From the NCBI GenBank assembly GCA_963736285.1, contig CAVTOA010000003.1, positions 1,240,001 to 1,304,000 on the forward strand: 64,000 nucleotides of DNA, read 5' to 3'. The translations under genes were made by a program, and so were the position numbers. This document shows positions 28,021 through 36,438 of the stretch, in pieces (positions within the stretch are counted from its first letter, which is position 1; each line of letters opens with the position of its first letter). This DNA is from CAVTOA01 sp963736285 (GTDB taxonomy: Bacteria > Actinomycetota > Actinomycetes > Mycobacteriales > QHCE01). The notes under the pieces are model-generated. The model was not told where the DNA came from. It ran no database searches and worked only from the letters and a program-made list of their open reading frames with translations.

Positions 28021-29472
28021 GTGCATGACGAATCGGGGAACATTCGCCTCTCGCGGCCAGCGGGGCGCTGGGTTCTCCTTGCCACTGTGCTCGGTTCGAG
28101 CATGGCGTTTCTCGACTCGACGGTAGTCAATGTGGCGCTGCCAACCTTGGGCAGGGATCTCAAAGCGTCACTCAGCGGTCTGCAATGGACAGTCAATGGC
28201 TACACCCTGACCCTTGCTGGGCTCATTTTGCTCGGGGGCGCGCTCGGAGACCGCTTTGGACGTCGCCGCATTTTTTTGATCGGAGTGTGCTGGTTCGCCG
28301 CCTCCTCGTTGCTGTGTGGACTCGCGCCCAACATTGGTGTGCTCGTAGCCGCCAGGGTGTTGCAAGGCATCGGTGGCGCGCTGCTCACGCCGGGCGCACT
28401 CGCACTTATTCAGGCATCGTTTCGCCGGCAAGATCGGCCTCGCGCGGTGGGGGCATGGTCAGGTTTGGGTGGCATCGCCGGAGCGTTTGGCCCGTTCCTC
28501 GGCGGGTGGTTGGTGCAGGGTCCCGGCTGGCGATGGGTGTTCTTGCTAAATCTGCCTCTGGCGGCTGTGGTGATCGCGGTTGCGGCTCGGCATGTGCCAG
28601 AAAGTCGTGACCCACAGGCCACGGGAAGGTTCGATGTAGGTGGCGCGGTGTTGGCCGCTGCTGCGCTGGCCGGCATCACATATGCGCTCATACAAGCACC
28701 AGATTCTGGGGCTAGCTGGGCTGTCGTTGGCAGTGCTGTGCTCGGGGTGGTGTTGTGCGTGGCGTTTGTATGGAGAGAGCGCGTGGCACGCCATCCCATG
28801 CTGCCGTTAAGCATTTTTGAGTCTCGTCAATTTACTGGCGTCAATATTGTGACGCTGATTATCTACGCCGCTTTGAGCGGCATCATGTTCTTTCTGGTGG
28901 TGCAATTGCAGGTCAGCGCTGGGTTTTCTGCGGTGACGGCTGGCCTGGCGCTCCTGCCGATCACGTTACTGCTGCTGGTGCTCTCGGCCCGAGCAGGAGC
29001 GCTTGCGCAGCGCATTGGGCCACGGCTACTTATGACGATTGGTCCGCTGGCGTCAGCGGTCGGCGTTTTACTGCTGAGTCGCGTCGGGCCTGGGGCGTCC
29101 TATTTTGTCGACGTCCTTGGGCCAGTGACCATTTTTGGACTAGGCCTAGCGGCCACAGTCGCCCCGCTCACAGCCACCGTGTTGGCGTCTGCGAGTGAAC
29201 GGCGGGCTGGCACCGCCAGTGGCGTCAACAACGCCGTCGCTCGAGCCGGTGGGTTGTTAGCAGTGGCAGCGTTGCCCTTGCTGGTGGGGTTGTCGGGAAA
29301 CGAGTACACGTCTGCCCGTGCGTTTACCAGTGGTTTCCGTGACGCCATGTTTGTTTGTGCTGGGTTGTTGGTTGTGGGTGCGCTTTTGTCGTGGCTGACG
29401 ACGAGCCGAGATGCGCTGGCGTCGACCGTGCAGCCAGAGGTTTCGGCTGAGCAAGGACCTGCCGCTTCCTAA
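28021..29472 (+). CDS. MFS drug:H+ antiporter, DHA2 (EmrB/QacA) family
   Basis: 483 residues with about 14 membrane helices. The DHA2 signature start ATVLGSSMAFLDSTVVNVAL is followed by GGALGDRFGRRRIF (motif A) and RVLQGIGGALLTPGALAL (motif C-like). The start is GTG 28021, close to the shared operator region, with no strong ribosome site. Likely exports dyes or antibiotics. Divergent from tetR, which plausibly controls it. Confidence 0.9.
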   Translation: MHDESGNIRLSRPAGRWVLLATVLGSSMAFLDSTVVNVALPTLGRDLKASLSGLQWTVNGYTLTLAGLILLGGALGDRFGRRRIFLIGVCWFAASSLLCGLAPNIGVLVAARVLQGIGGALLTPGALALIQASFRRQDRPRAVGAWSGLGGIAGAFGPFLGGWLVQGPGWRWVFLLNLPLAAVVIAVAARHVPESRDPQATGRFDVGGAVLAAAALAGITYALIQAPDSGASWAVVGSAVLGVVLCVAFVWRERVARHPMLPLSIFESRQFTGVNIVTLIIYAALSGIMFFLVVQLQVSAGFSAVTAGLALLPITLLLLVLSARAGALAQRIGPRLLMTIGPLASAVGVLLLSRVGPGASYFVDVLGPVTIFGLGLAATVAPLTATVLASASERRAGTASGVNNAVARAGGLLAVAALPLLVGLSGNEYTSARAFTSGFRDAMFVCAGLLVVGALLSWLTTSRDALASTVQPEVSAEQGPAAS

Positions 29473-29622
29473 ATGACGGCGCGAACGCCTCTCTGCCATC
29501 GCGGATTGCCCGTGATGTCTTGTGGCGCTTTGTCCGTAAAGCGAGAAGGCCTCAGTTTGGCTCATGGCCCTGCCGCCATGCCGACCATTCGGGAGGTCAG
29601 ACGCTTTCGTAAGCTTAGGTAT

Positions 29623-30357
29623 ATGACCTCTCCCGCGGATCCCATTGCTACTCAGTCAGGGGGAGCGGCAGCACCAACTGGGCCAGATGCGGAGTTGTCG
29701 GGGGTGTCATCTTCAGCGTCGTCTTCACCACAGAAAGCATCGCCGAGGCCTAAGCGTTGGCGAGCGGGGCCGATTGGCAACATGATTATCTCGTTGGCGG
29801 TGCTCTTGCTGCCGATCATGGCGTTCGTTGCACTATGCGGGCCGGGAGGCCAGACGCCTACGCCTACCCATACTGTTCATGCGGCGCGCACTTATTCGGC
29901 GGCTCGGCAGCAGGCGCGGTTTTCGGTTCAGTCGCCGGGGGATCTGCCGCGTGGTTGGCACGCCACGGAAGCGACAGTCCGTTCTGGGCATGCACATATC
30001 GTGACGGTTCGGGTCACCTATACGACGCCCAGCGGGGGCTATCTCCAATATGTACAGTCCGATGTGGATGCCGCTAGCTTTTTGCGTGACGAGCTACACA
30101 GCGCCAATTTTGACGGCACGGACACGGTGGCCGGCCGTGAATGGCAGCGGTATCGCACCAGCCAAGACGGCGAGACCGCGTTGGTGCGGACCGATGTCGG
30201 TGTGGCGCCTCACGCTCAAGGGAGCACGGATGCGGCGGCCAGCGCTGATAGCTCGACGGTCTCATCTGGACAGACGCCCAGCGTGACGTCTAGCTCGCTG
30301 GTAATCGGGACCGCCAGTGCGACTGAGCGAACGACCTTTATCGTCGCGCTTCACTGA
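29623..30357 (+). CDS. Membrane-anchored DUF4245-type protein
   Basis: 244 residues: a long Ser/Pro/Ala-rich cytosolic N-terminus, one helix (MIISLAVLLLPIMAFVAL, about 50-67), and an extracytoplasmic domain with SPGDLPRGWHATEATV, VTYTTPSGGYLQYVQSD and WQRYRTSQDGETALVR. It ends in FIVAL as DUF4245 proteins do. From memory such a gene adjoins glpX in mycobacteria (Rv1100). Function unknown. ATG 29623 is chosen because the sequence upstream of it does not look coding. Confidence 0.78.
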   Translation: MTSPADPIATQSGGAAAPTGPDAELSGVSSSASSSPQKASPRPKRWRAGPIGNMIISLAVLLLPIMAFVALCGPGGQTPTPTHTVHAARTYSAARQQARFSVQSPGDLPRGWHATEATVRSGHAHIVTVRVTYTTPSGGYLQYVQSDVDAASFLRDELHSANFDGTDTVAGREWQRYRTSQDGETALVRTDVGVAPHAQGSTDAAASADSSTVSSGQTPSVTSSSLVIGTASATERTTFIVALH

Positions 30358-30362
30358 GCTGG

Positions 30363-30392
30363 CTTGTGATCCCATGTGATCACAAGTTTTTT
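30363..30392 (+). terminator. Rho-independent terminator of the DUF4245 gene
   Basis: CTTGTGATC-CCATGT-GATCACAAG, a perfect 9-bp stem and 6-base loop, followed by six T residues. It begins 6 bp after the stop codon. A textbook intrinsic terminator. Confidence 0.85.
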
Positions 30393-30397
30393 GCGGG

Positions 30398-30450
30398 TTT
30401 TGCGGATTGCCCGCAATATTTGGCCTAAATATTGCGGGCAATCCGCAAAA
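30398..30450. repeat. 24-bp perfect palindrome, GCGGATTGCCCGC family, copy 1
   Basis: Arms 30398-30421 and 30427-30450 are perfectly complementary over 24 bp with a 5-base GGCCT loop. The stem is bounded by T runs on the left and A runs on the right, so the U run would pair inside the stem rather than follow it. It sits between convergent genes (DUF4245 gene and xseB). A close relative is at 62371. Confidence 0.85.
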
Positions 30451-30487
30451 AAGCAGAGACGGGACTCGCCAGCCACTGATCGTGGCT

Positions 30488-30841
30488 CTATGCGTCCTCG
30501 TGGCGAGACTCGGCCACTGGCCCCGGCGTCGCCTCCGTGTGCGGCTTTGTTGCCGCCGCAAGTCGTTTGCGGGCGCCGTCCAACCACTCTTGACAGATCT
30601 TCGCGAGCGCCTCGCCGCGCTCCCACAGCGCCAGCGACTCTTCGAGCGTGACCCCACCTGTCTCGAGGCGTTGCACCACCTCGGCCAGTGCGGCGCGCGC
30701 TTGTTCGTAGCTGAGCGCGGTGTCGGCGGAGCCATCGTCCGATGTGGACTTTTCATTGTTTTTTGTCGCTGGTCGAGGTGTCACAGCCACGACTCTAGCT
30801 GGCCCGTCCTCTTTGCGGGTGGCGCCATGAAGGCTCGTCAC
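30488..30841 (-). CDS. xseB: Exodeoxyribonuclease VII small subunit
   Basis: 117 residues from GTG 30841. The conserved core is ALSYEQARAALAEVVQRLE, then GGVTLEESLALWERGEALA, as in all XseB proteins; flanking tails are polar and disordered. It pairs with XseA to degrade single-stranded DNA in both directions. The 5' end is uncertain: an in-frame GTG about 17 codons later would also leave the core intact. Follows xseA on the same strand by 58 bp. Confidence 0.9.
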   Translation of the reverse strand: MTSLHGATRKEDGPARVVAVTPRPATKNNEKSTSDDGSADTALSYEQARAALAEVVQRLETGGVTLEESLALWERGEALAKICQEWLDGARKRLAAATKPHTEATPGPVAESRHEDA

Positions 30842-30899
30842 TTGACGTCAACGTTGAAAGCGAAACGACGGCCAATCAACGACGCGCTACCCGTTTGGC

Positions 30900-32130
30900 C
30901 TACTGCGTGACCGCGGAGAGCTCACCATCGGTGACTCGAATGCGCAGCTCCGTGCTGGTGGGCGCATCGTGAAGGTGCCGGACGATGGTGCCATCTTTGG
31001 TGCGGGCAATCGCATAGCCTCTGTCTAAAGTGGCCTGTGGTGACAGTGCGACCATTCTTGCTCGGGTGTGCGTCAGCTCGTCTTCGGCTCTGTCGAGGCA
31101 ATGTGCCAGTCGGCGCCGCGACTGGACGAGTAGCCGTTCCAGTTCTGACTTCAAGCACATCCAGCATGACGGTCGGCTGGGCCATCACCGGGCGCGAACG
31201 CACCGCGTCCAACCACTGCTGTTCCCGTTCCAGCCGATGGGTCACGCCACGGTGTAAGCGTTCTCGCAAGCTGACCAGACGCTGTGCTTCCTCGGCGAAA
31301 TCGGGGACGACCCGTTTGCCGGCGTCGGTGGGGGTAGAACAGCGGACGTCGGCCACAAAGTCCACGATGGGTGTGTCTGGCTCGTGGCCGATGGCGCTGA
31401 CCACGGGAGTGGTGCATGAAAATACGGCGCGGCATAGTGCTTCGTCGCTAAAGGGCAGCAGGTCTTCAAGCGAGCCGCCACCACGGGCAAGCACGATGAC
31501 GTCAACCTCCGGGTCAGCGTCTAATTGCGCTAGCGCCTTGAGCACCTGCGGTACCGCGGTGGAGCCCTGCACCGCCACATTGCAGACCTCGAACTGCACC
31601 GCTGGCCAACGCCGTAGCGCGTTTTGTCGGACGTCCCGTTCTGCTGCACTAGCCCGGCCCGTGATCAGGCCCACCTTATGGGGCAAAAAGGGCAGGGTTC
31701 TTTTGCGCTCAGGCGCAAACAGGCCCTCGACGCGGAGTGCGGCCTTGAGCTTCTCCAAACGTGCCAGGAGCTCGCCGATGCCGATCGCGCGAAACTCGCT
31801 GGCCCGCAATGAAAGAGTGCCCCGCGCTGCGTAGAAATCGGGTTTGGCGCGAACAATCACCCGGGCGCCTTCGCGGAGCTCCGCAACGTCGTAGGCATCG
31901 CGCCGACACGTCACCGACATGCTTATGTCCGCAGAGGGGTCACGCAGGGTCAAAAACACAATGCCCGCTCCTGGGCGCCGGCTGACCTCGGCGATCTGCC
32001 CCTCAACCCACACCTCACCCAGCCGAGCAATCCACGTCCCGATTTTTTGACTGACCACCCGAAGCGGCCACGGAGTCTCTGGAGTTGAGGCAGCGGTGGC
32101 TGCCTGCGCAGCTGGCGGGTTCGAAGTCAC
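30900..32130 (-). pseudogene. xseA: Exodeoxyribonuclease VII large subunit, frameshift near the 3' end
   Basis: Large catalytic subunit. The N-terminal OB domain (VWVEGQIAEVSRRPGAGIVF), the nuclease core (LPHKVGLITGRASAAERDV, DVIVLARGGGSLEDLLPFS, VVSAIGHEPDTPIVDFVAD) and the coiled-coil C-terminal part are present. After QPTVMLDVL an extra T near 31151 shifts frame. The true end continues KSELERLLVQSRRRLAHCL, LDRGYAIARTKDGTIV and stops at 30900. GTG 32130 is the start. The rest of the gene is intact, so a sequencing artefact is quite possible. Confidence 0.88.
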
Positions 32131-32218
32131 GAGGTGAGCTTAGAGCCCAGCCGGACGATCCGTGGCCGCCAGGCATGGACGTGCCAGTGGCCAGGCACTG
32201 GCTGTGCGGGCAGCTGTT

Positions 32219-32264
32219 TGACCGGTGAGTTTCCGGAGCCAGACCCCAGACGACTTACCGGTCA
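32219..32264. repeat. TGACCGGT palindromic element upstream of ispH
   Basis: TGACCGGT at 32219 and its complement ACCGGTCA ending at 32264 bracket 30 bp of poorly paired sequence; the spacing is the same as in the other copies. It lies 26 bp before the ispH start, in the leader. Confidence 0.7.
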
Positions 32265-32289
32265 GATCGTCACGTCCTACGATGGGTGC

Positions 32290-33546
32290 GTGGCTTCTGA
32301 ATCTAAGCGCGTCTTGCTCGCCAATCCCCGTGGTTATTGCGCTGGCGTTGATCGGGCGGTAGTCACGGTCGAAAAGGCGCTGGAGCTCTATGGGGCTCCG
32401 GTATATGTGCGTAAACAGATCGTGCACAACAAGCATGTGGTGTCGACGCTAGAGAAGCGCGGCGCGATCTTCGTCGAGGAAAACGACGAGGTGCCCGAGG
32501 GCTCGGTAGTGGTGTTCTCGGCGCACGGGGTTGCTCCCGAGGTGCATGAGCAGGCGCGGGCACGTCAGCTGAAAGCCATTGACGCCACCTGTCCGCTGGT
32601 CACGAAGGTGCATGCTGAGGCGCGGCGGTTTGCCCGCGATGACTACGACATTCTGCTCATCGGCCACGATGGCCATGAGGAAGTGATCGGCACCGCTGGC
32701 GAGGCTCCGGAACGGGTCAAGTTGGTCGATGGACCCGACGATGTCGCAGAAGTGCAGGTGCGAGACGAGTCCAAAGTGGTCTGGTTGTCGCAGACCACTT
32801 TGAGCGTGGACGAGACCCTCGAGACCGTGGGCCGATTGCGCGAGCGGTTTCCCCTCTTGCAATCGCCGCCAAGTGACGACATCTGCTATGCCACCCAAAA
32901 CCGGCAGCAGGCGGTGAAGGAGATCGCGGCGCAGTGCGAGCTCATGCTGGTCGTGGGTTCGCGGAACTCGTCCAATTCGGTGCGATTGGTCGAGGTCGCC
33001 CTGGAGGCGGGTTCGGACGCGGCGTATTTGATCGACTACCCCAGCGAGATTGACCCGGCATGGCTCAATGGAGTTACCACGGTCGGTTTGACGTCAGGTG
33101 CGTCGGTGCCAGAAGAGCTCATCGACGCCACATTGGACTGGTTGGCTGAGCGCGGCTACGACACCGTTGAATTGATGAACTCTGCCAGGGAACACCTCAC
33201 GTTTTCGCTGCCGCAAGAGCTCAAGCGCGACCTCCACGCCGCTGCCGCCCCTGCCGCCGCTGCCGCCCCTGCCGCCCTGCCGCCGCTGCCGCCCCTGCCG
33301 CCGCTGCCGCCAAGCTTGTTTGACCGGTCGTTGTCGCGGCGTTTCCTGGCGTTTTTCACCGGTCATCGAGCGCCTGATTGTTTGACCGGTGAAATTGCCG
33401 GGGAAACACCGGTGATTTCACCGGTGAGGGCGGCGCGGATTGTTTCGACGACAGCGAATGGACGATCGTGGATATCACGCCAAGTGAAACGGAGCATGTG
33501 CCAGCCCGTATTGATGAGTCTGTTTTGCCGTGTGCGGTCACGCTGA
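32290..33546 (+). CDS. ispH: 4-hydroxy-3-methylbut-2-enyl diphosphate reductase with an unusual C-terminal read-through tail
   Basis: Last step of the MEP isoprenoid pathway, a [4Fe-4S] enzyme. Cluster cysteines are in NPRGYCAGVDRAV (Cys17), IDATCPLVTKV (about 101) and SDDICYATQNRQ (about 199). GSRNSSNSVRLVEVAL is the family's substrate-binding run. GTG 32290 gives the normal N-terminus. The enzyme should end near residue 317 (PQELKRDLHAA). Instead the frame runs on for about 100 residues: an Ala/Pro-Leu-rich low-complexity stretch, then a segment encoded by the TGACCGGT palindromes (FDRSLSRRFLAFFTGH), then antisense of the neighbouring nuclease gene. The tail is likely acquired by repeat insertion. 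Confidence 0.9.
   Translation: MASESKRVLLANPRGYCAGVDRAVVTVEKALELYGAPVYVRKQIVHNKHVVSTLEKRGAIFVEENDEVPEGSVVVFSAHGVAPEVHEQARARQLKAIDATCPLVTKVHAEARRFARDDYDILLIGHDGHEEVIGTAGEAPERVKLVDGPDDVAEVQVRDESKVVWLSQTTLSVDETLETVGRLRERFPLLQSPPSDDICYATQNRQQAVKEIAAQCELMLVVGSRNSSNSVRLVEVALEAGSDAAYLIDYPSEIDPAWLNGVTTVGLTSGASVPEELIDATLDWLAERGYDTVELMNSAREHLTFSLPQELKRDLHAAAAPAAAAAPAALPPLPPLPPLPPSLFDRSLSRRFLAFFTGHRAPDCLTGEIAGETPVISPVRAARIVSTTANGRSWISRQVKRSMCQPVLMSLFCRVRSR
33321..33427. repeat. Two adjacent TGACCGGT palindromes at the ispH/nuclease overlap
   Basis: Copy one, 33321-33365, carries the GGCGTTTCC loop, the complement of GGAAACGCC seen in other copies. Copy two, 33383-33427, has an extra internal ACCGGT (GGAAACACCGGTGATTTC). 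Both lie inside the ispH frame, and the second also inside the 3' end of the nuclease gene. Confidence 0.85.
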
Positions 33547-34310
33547 AAGCTTGACTTATCGGTGTGCCAGGCATAGCCATCGATTTCAATTCCTATTTTC
33601 GCCTCCGCGAACACCACGTCGATTTTTCCGATGATTCCTTTATTGTCATAGGCGGGAACCCCTAGCGAATATCCTTTTAAATTATTCGTATTCAACAAAT
33701 TTATGAACCGCCGCTCCGCTTCTGATTCTCCGCCTATACCCACTTGCTTGGCCAATTGCCGCAACCTAATTACCCCCGGTGCGCCACTGCGTTTGTTAAT
33801 CCTTTCGAGTAGGTCGTCATAGGTAATCCATTTGACTTGGAGCGCCCGATCAAGGAGCTCGACCGCTTCCCTTGTGGGAAGCAACCTTACGCAGTCGAAA
33901 ACAGTTCGGGGAATTTTTGTTACCTGGTAGCCCCATCTGTTTTCTATATCGTCTTCGTCGATTCTTTCTCTCAAAAACGTTATGTTTTCCGCACGTAGAT
34001 TTCTCTGCGGCGGGACTGCTACGCATGGTCTGTGTTTGTGTTGCAGAACAAGTATTTGATGCATACGGGCAGCTGATGGTCCACAAAGGATTGCTTGTTC
34101 TCCGGCGCTTAAATATGCGATTCGATCTCGCGATTCTCTTGTGACGGGAATGCCGGCAAGCGCTAACACTCTGGGCAGTATCTTCTTCCATATTCCCTTC
34201 GTGACATACGTAGATATTCGTTCGGCGGAATAGCCCAGATTTCGGGCTTGTCGCCATGAGAAAAAGCCTTGCTGTAGCTCGACAAGGGCGGAGAAGCTGG
34301 TGTTGTTCAT
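33363..34310 (-). CDS. AbiEi antitoxin-like N-domain fused to DUF559 (Vsr-like) nuclease domain
   Basis: 315 residues from ATG 34310. The N-terminal half resembles AbiEi-type winged-helix regulators (FFSWRQARNLGYSAERISTYV). The middle has the linker typical of this fusion (TKIPRTVFDCVRLLPTREAV). The C-terminal DUF559/PD-(D/E)XK domain has Glu in GGESEAERRFIN, Asp in GKIDVVF, then IGIEIDGYAWH and NTGWHMLRFTWRDI, as in Vsr endonucleases. Its last about 17 residues (LTGEITGVSPAISPVK) are encoded by the flanking palindrome. GC is markedly lower than in ispH and rmuC. Such proteins are frequent in actinobacteria without a proven role. Confidence 0.82.
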   Translation of the reverse strand: MNNTSFSALVELQQGFFSWRQARNLGYSAERISTYVTKGIWKKILPRVLALAGIPVTRESRDRIAYLSAGEQAILCGPSAARMHQILVLQHKHRPCVAVPPQRNLRAENITFLRERIDEDDIENRWGYQVTKIPRTVFDCVRLLPTREAVELLDRALQVKWITYDDLLERINKRSGAPGVIRLRQLAKQVGIGGESEAERRFINLLNTNNLKGYSLGVPAYDNKGIIGKIDVVFAEAKIGIEIDGYAWHTDKSSFQRDRTRQNRLINTGWHMLRFTWRDIHDRPFAVVETIRAALTGEITGVSPAISPVKQSGAR

Positions 34311-34377
34311 GGGCACAGGATGCTGGTTTTGACAATGTGCTGCTGAGACAATCCACAGGTCCATAGCGCGCTTGCGT

Positions 34378-34484
34378 TGACCGGTGAGATTGACGGCGTT
34401 TCCCCGTCAATCTCACCGGTCAAACAATCAGGCGCTCGATGACCGGTGAAAAACGCCAGGAAACGCCGCGACAACGACCGGTCA
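34378..34484. repeat. Two adjacent TGACCGGT palindromes on the 5' side of the nuclease gene
   Basis: 34378-34422: arms TGACCGGTGAGATTGACGG and complement around GGCGTTTCC, nearly perfect. 34440-34484: exact inverted copy of the one at 33321-33365. Between 34491 and 34562 lies a G-rich low-complexity stretch with GGAC/GGGC iterations, just past the rmuC stop. Confidence 0.85.
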
Positions 34485-34562
34485 AACAAGAGGAGGGGAG
34501 GGCGCGCTGGCGCGGGCGGAGAGCCGGACGGACGGACGACGGGCGGACGGGCGGGGGCGGTG

Positions 34563-35708
34563 CTACACCGCTTTGTCGATGAGTTCGGCGGCTTGGAGTT
34601 TGCGCGGGGCGGTCTCGACCTGTTCTGGCGGGGGGAGCTCGGAGGTAATACCTTGCAGCTCGCCGAAACGTCGGGCGGTGACGAGCACGCGACCCTCAAG
34701 TGAGCCGACAGCGGTGTTGTACCGGTTGACGGTTGTCGATAGTGAGGTGCCGAGTTTGTCCCAGTGGTCACCCAGTTTGGCAAGCCGCAAATACAGATCC
34801 TGACCTAGCTTGTGCACCTCGGCGGCGTTCCGGGCCAGCGCATCTTGCCGCCAGGTGTAAGCAACCGTCCGAAGTAGAGCGATAAGGGTAGACGGCGTCG
34901 CAATGACCACGTTGCGGGCGAAACCATGCTCGAGCAAGGTGGCATCGTGCTGTACCGCCGCGTCCAAGAAGGTGTCTGCCGGCACAAACAACACCACGAA
35001 CTCTGGTGTCGTGGGGAAGGCTTCCCAATATGCCTTACTCGACAAGGCATCGACGTGATGCCGCAAATGCTTGGCATGGGCGGTGAGCCGCTCGGTCCGC
35101 ACGTTTTCGTCGCGTGCCTCCATGGCTTCCAAGTACGCGGCGAACGGCACTTTGGCGTCCACCACCACCTGCTTGCCGCCCGCCAGCGTGACCATCATGT
35201 CCGGCCGGATGAGACCGTCGGGCGTGTTAGTAGTGACCTGTTCGGTGAAGTCGCAATGCGAGACCATGCCGGCGGCCTCGACAATGCGCCGCAACTGCTG
35301 CTCGCCCCATCGGCCACGGACTTGGGGCGCCCGCAACGCCGCCACCAGCTGGGCCGTCTCGGCTCGCAGTTGGATGTTGGTGCGGTGCATCAGTTCAATC
35401 TGCTCGCGCAGCCCCGAATAGGCTTGGGTGCGCTCTTTTTCCACCTCGCTCACATGACGTTCCACTTTGGACAAGTTGTCCTGTAATGGGGCAACTAACT
35501 GGCCAAACGTCGAATTATTCTTCGACAACGCGTCGTTCGATAGGGAGCGCATCGCCTGCTCTAACCGCTGCTCGCCCGCTGCTTGAGCTTCGACGGTTGC
35601 TCGTAGCCGAGCGGTCTCGCTCGCCGAGCGCGCATGAGCCGCCAGCCAGCCAATGCCAACACCGGCGGCCAGGCACAAGAAGACAGTGAGAACGAGCCAG
35701 GGAGTCAT
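34563..35708 (-). CDS. rmuC: DNA recombination protein RmuC
   Basis: 381 residues. An N-terminal membrane anchor (WLVLTVFLCLAAGVGIGWLA) is followed by a coiled coil (about 25-120) and the RmuC nuclease-like domain: RGRWGEQQLRRIVEAAGM, GLIRPDMMVTLAGGKQVVVD, then DAKVPFAAYLEAME and TTPEFVVLFVPADTFLDAA. RmuC limits inversions at short inverted repeats in E. coli, which is of interest next to an inverted-repeat cassette. The start is ATG 35708. Confidence 0.93.
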   Translation of the reverse strand: MTPWLVLTVFLCLAAGVGIGWLAAHARSASETARLRATVEAQAAGEQRLEQAMRSLSNDALSKNNSTFGQLVAPLQDNLSKVERHVSEVEKERTQAYSGLREQIELMHRTNIQLRAETAQLVAALRAPQVRGRWGEQQLRRIVEAAGMVSHCDFTEQVTTNTPDGLIRPDMMVTLAGGKQVVVDAKVPFAAYLEAMEARDENVRTERLTAHAKHLRHHVDALSSKAYWEAFPTTPEFVVLFVPADTFLDAAVQHDATLLEHGFARNVVIATPSTLIALLRTVAYTWRQDALARNAAEVHKLGQDLYLRLAKLGDHWDKLGTSLSTTVNRYNTAVGSLEGRVLVTARRFGELQGITSELPPPEQVETAPRKLQAAELIDKAV

Positions 35709-35826
35709 GGGGCTACATCCTGCCGACTAACTCCGACACTTTCCCCTTGCCGCGCCGTGGCTCCCAGCTGTTTACTGGCGTTCGCCACCGGACAGGTACT
35801 GAATCGTGCGGATTGAGCGTGGATAG

Positions 35827-36351
35827 TCACAACCCGCGTTCATGGTCGAGGAGCCAGAGTTTGGCCGGCAGCCCGAAGCCGAAGCCGCCGAGTCCGCCAT
35901 CGCTGCGAATGACCCGGTGACAAGGCACGAACAGGGCAGCCGCATTGTGTGAACAGGCGCTGGCCGCTGCCCGCACGGCGTTGGGGTTTCCGGCCATGGT
36001 GGCGAATTCGCCATAGCTGACGGGTGCCCCAGCTGGGATGGTGCGCAGCATGTCCCACGCATGCGAGCGGAACCCTGTCGATATCTGCTTTACCGGGATG
36101 GCGTCGATGGAGGTCAGCTCGCCGTCGTGGTAGGTGCGCACAGCGTCGGTGACTTTGCCCAACTCGCTGCGCGTGACCACGTCTACTGAGCCGTCGTCTT
36201 GTTGGTGTGGACGCAGCAGGCTTGTGTGCACGTATCGCAGTAGTCGATCTCGGTCGGTTGTCCAGCCGCTGGCGAGCACCACGCCGTCGTCATCGACGAT
36301 AGCGGTGAATGGTTCTACCGGAGTGTCGATTGTGGACGAATATAACGTCAT
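35827..36351 (-). CDS. ogt: Methylated-DNA-protein-cysteine methyltransferase
   Basis: 174 residues. Suicide repair of O6-methylguanine by transfer to the cysteine in LFVPCHRVIRSDG near residue 142; TIPAGAPVSYGEFATMAG and GGFGFGLPAKLWLLDHE complete the family. Downstream of the Ada-AlkA fusion gene on the same strand, 87 bp apart, forming an alkylation-repair unit. Confidence 0.95.
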   Translation of the reverse strand: MTLYSSTIDTPVEPFTAIVDDDGVVLASGWTTDRDRLLRYVHTSLLRPHQQDDGSVDVVTRSELGKVTDAVRTYHDGELTSIDAIPVKQISTGFRSHAWDMLRTIPAGAPVSYGEFATMAGNPNAVRAAASACSHNAAALFVPCHRVIRSDGGLGGFGFGLPAKLWLLDHERGL

Positions 36352-36438
36352 CGCTTCATCCTTCTTTCGCTATGAGGCGCACACGTTCGAGGGCGCAGTC
36401 TGAGCCTTGCCTAGTTGCGTGGTGAGTAGTTCCATTGG

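Larger units (their letters stand above)
33315..34490. mobile_element. Putative cassette: AbiEi-DUF559 gene within perfect 78-bp inverted repeats
   Basis: Left repeat 33315-33392 and right repeat 34413-34490 are exact inverted copies of 78 bp. Each contains one full 45-bp TGACCGGT palindrome (33321-33365; 34440-34484), a 17-bp linker CGAGCGCCTGATTGTTT or its complement, and the outer end of a second palindrome (33383-33427; 34378-34422) whose inner halves have diverged. The unit is 1,176 bp, encloses one low-GC gene and has no transposase. No clear target-site duplication is visible. C-rich or G-rich low-complexity DNA abuts both ends. Confidence 0.7.
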
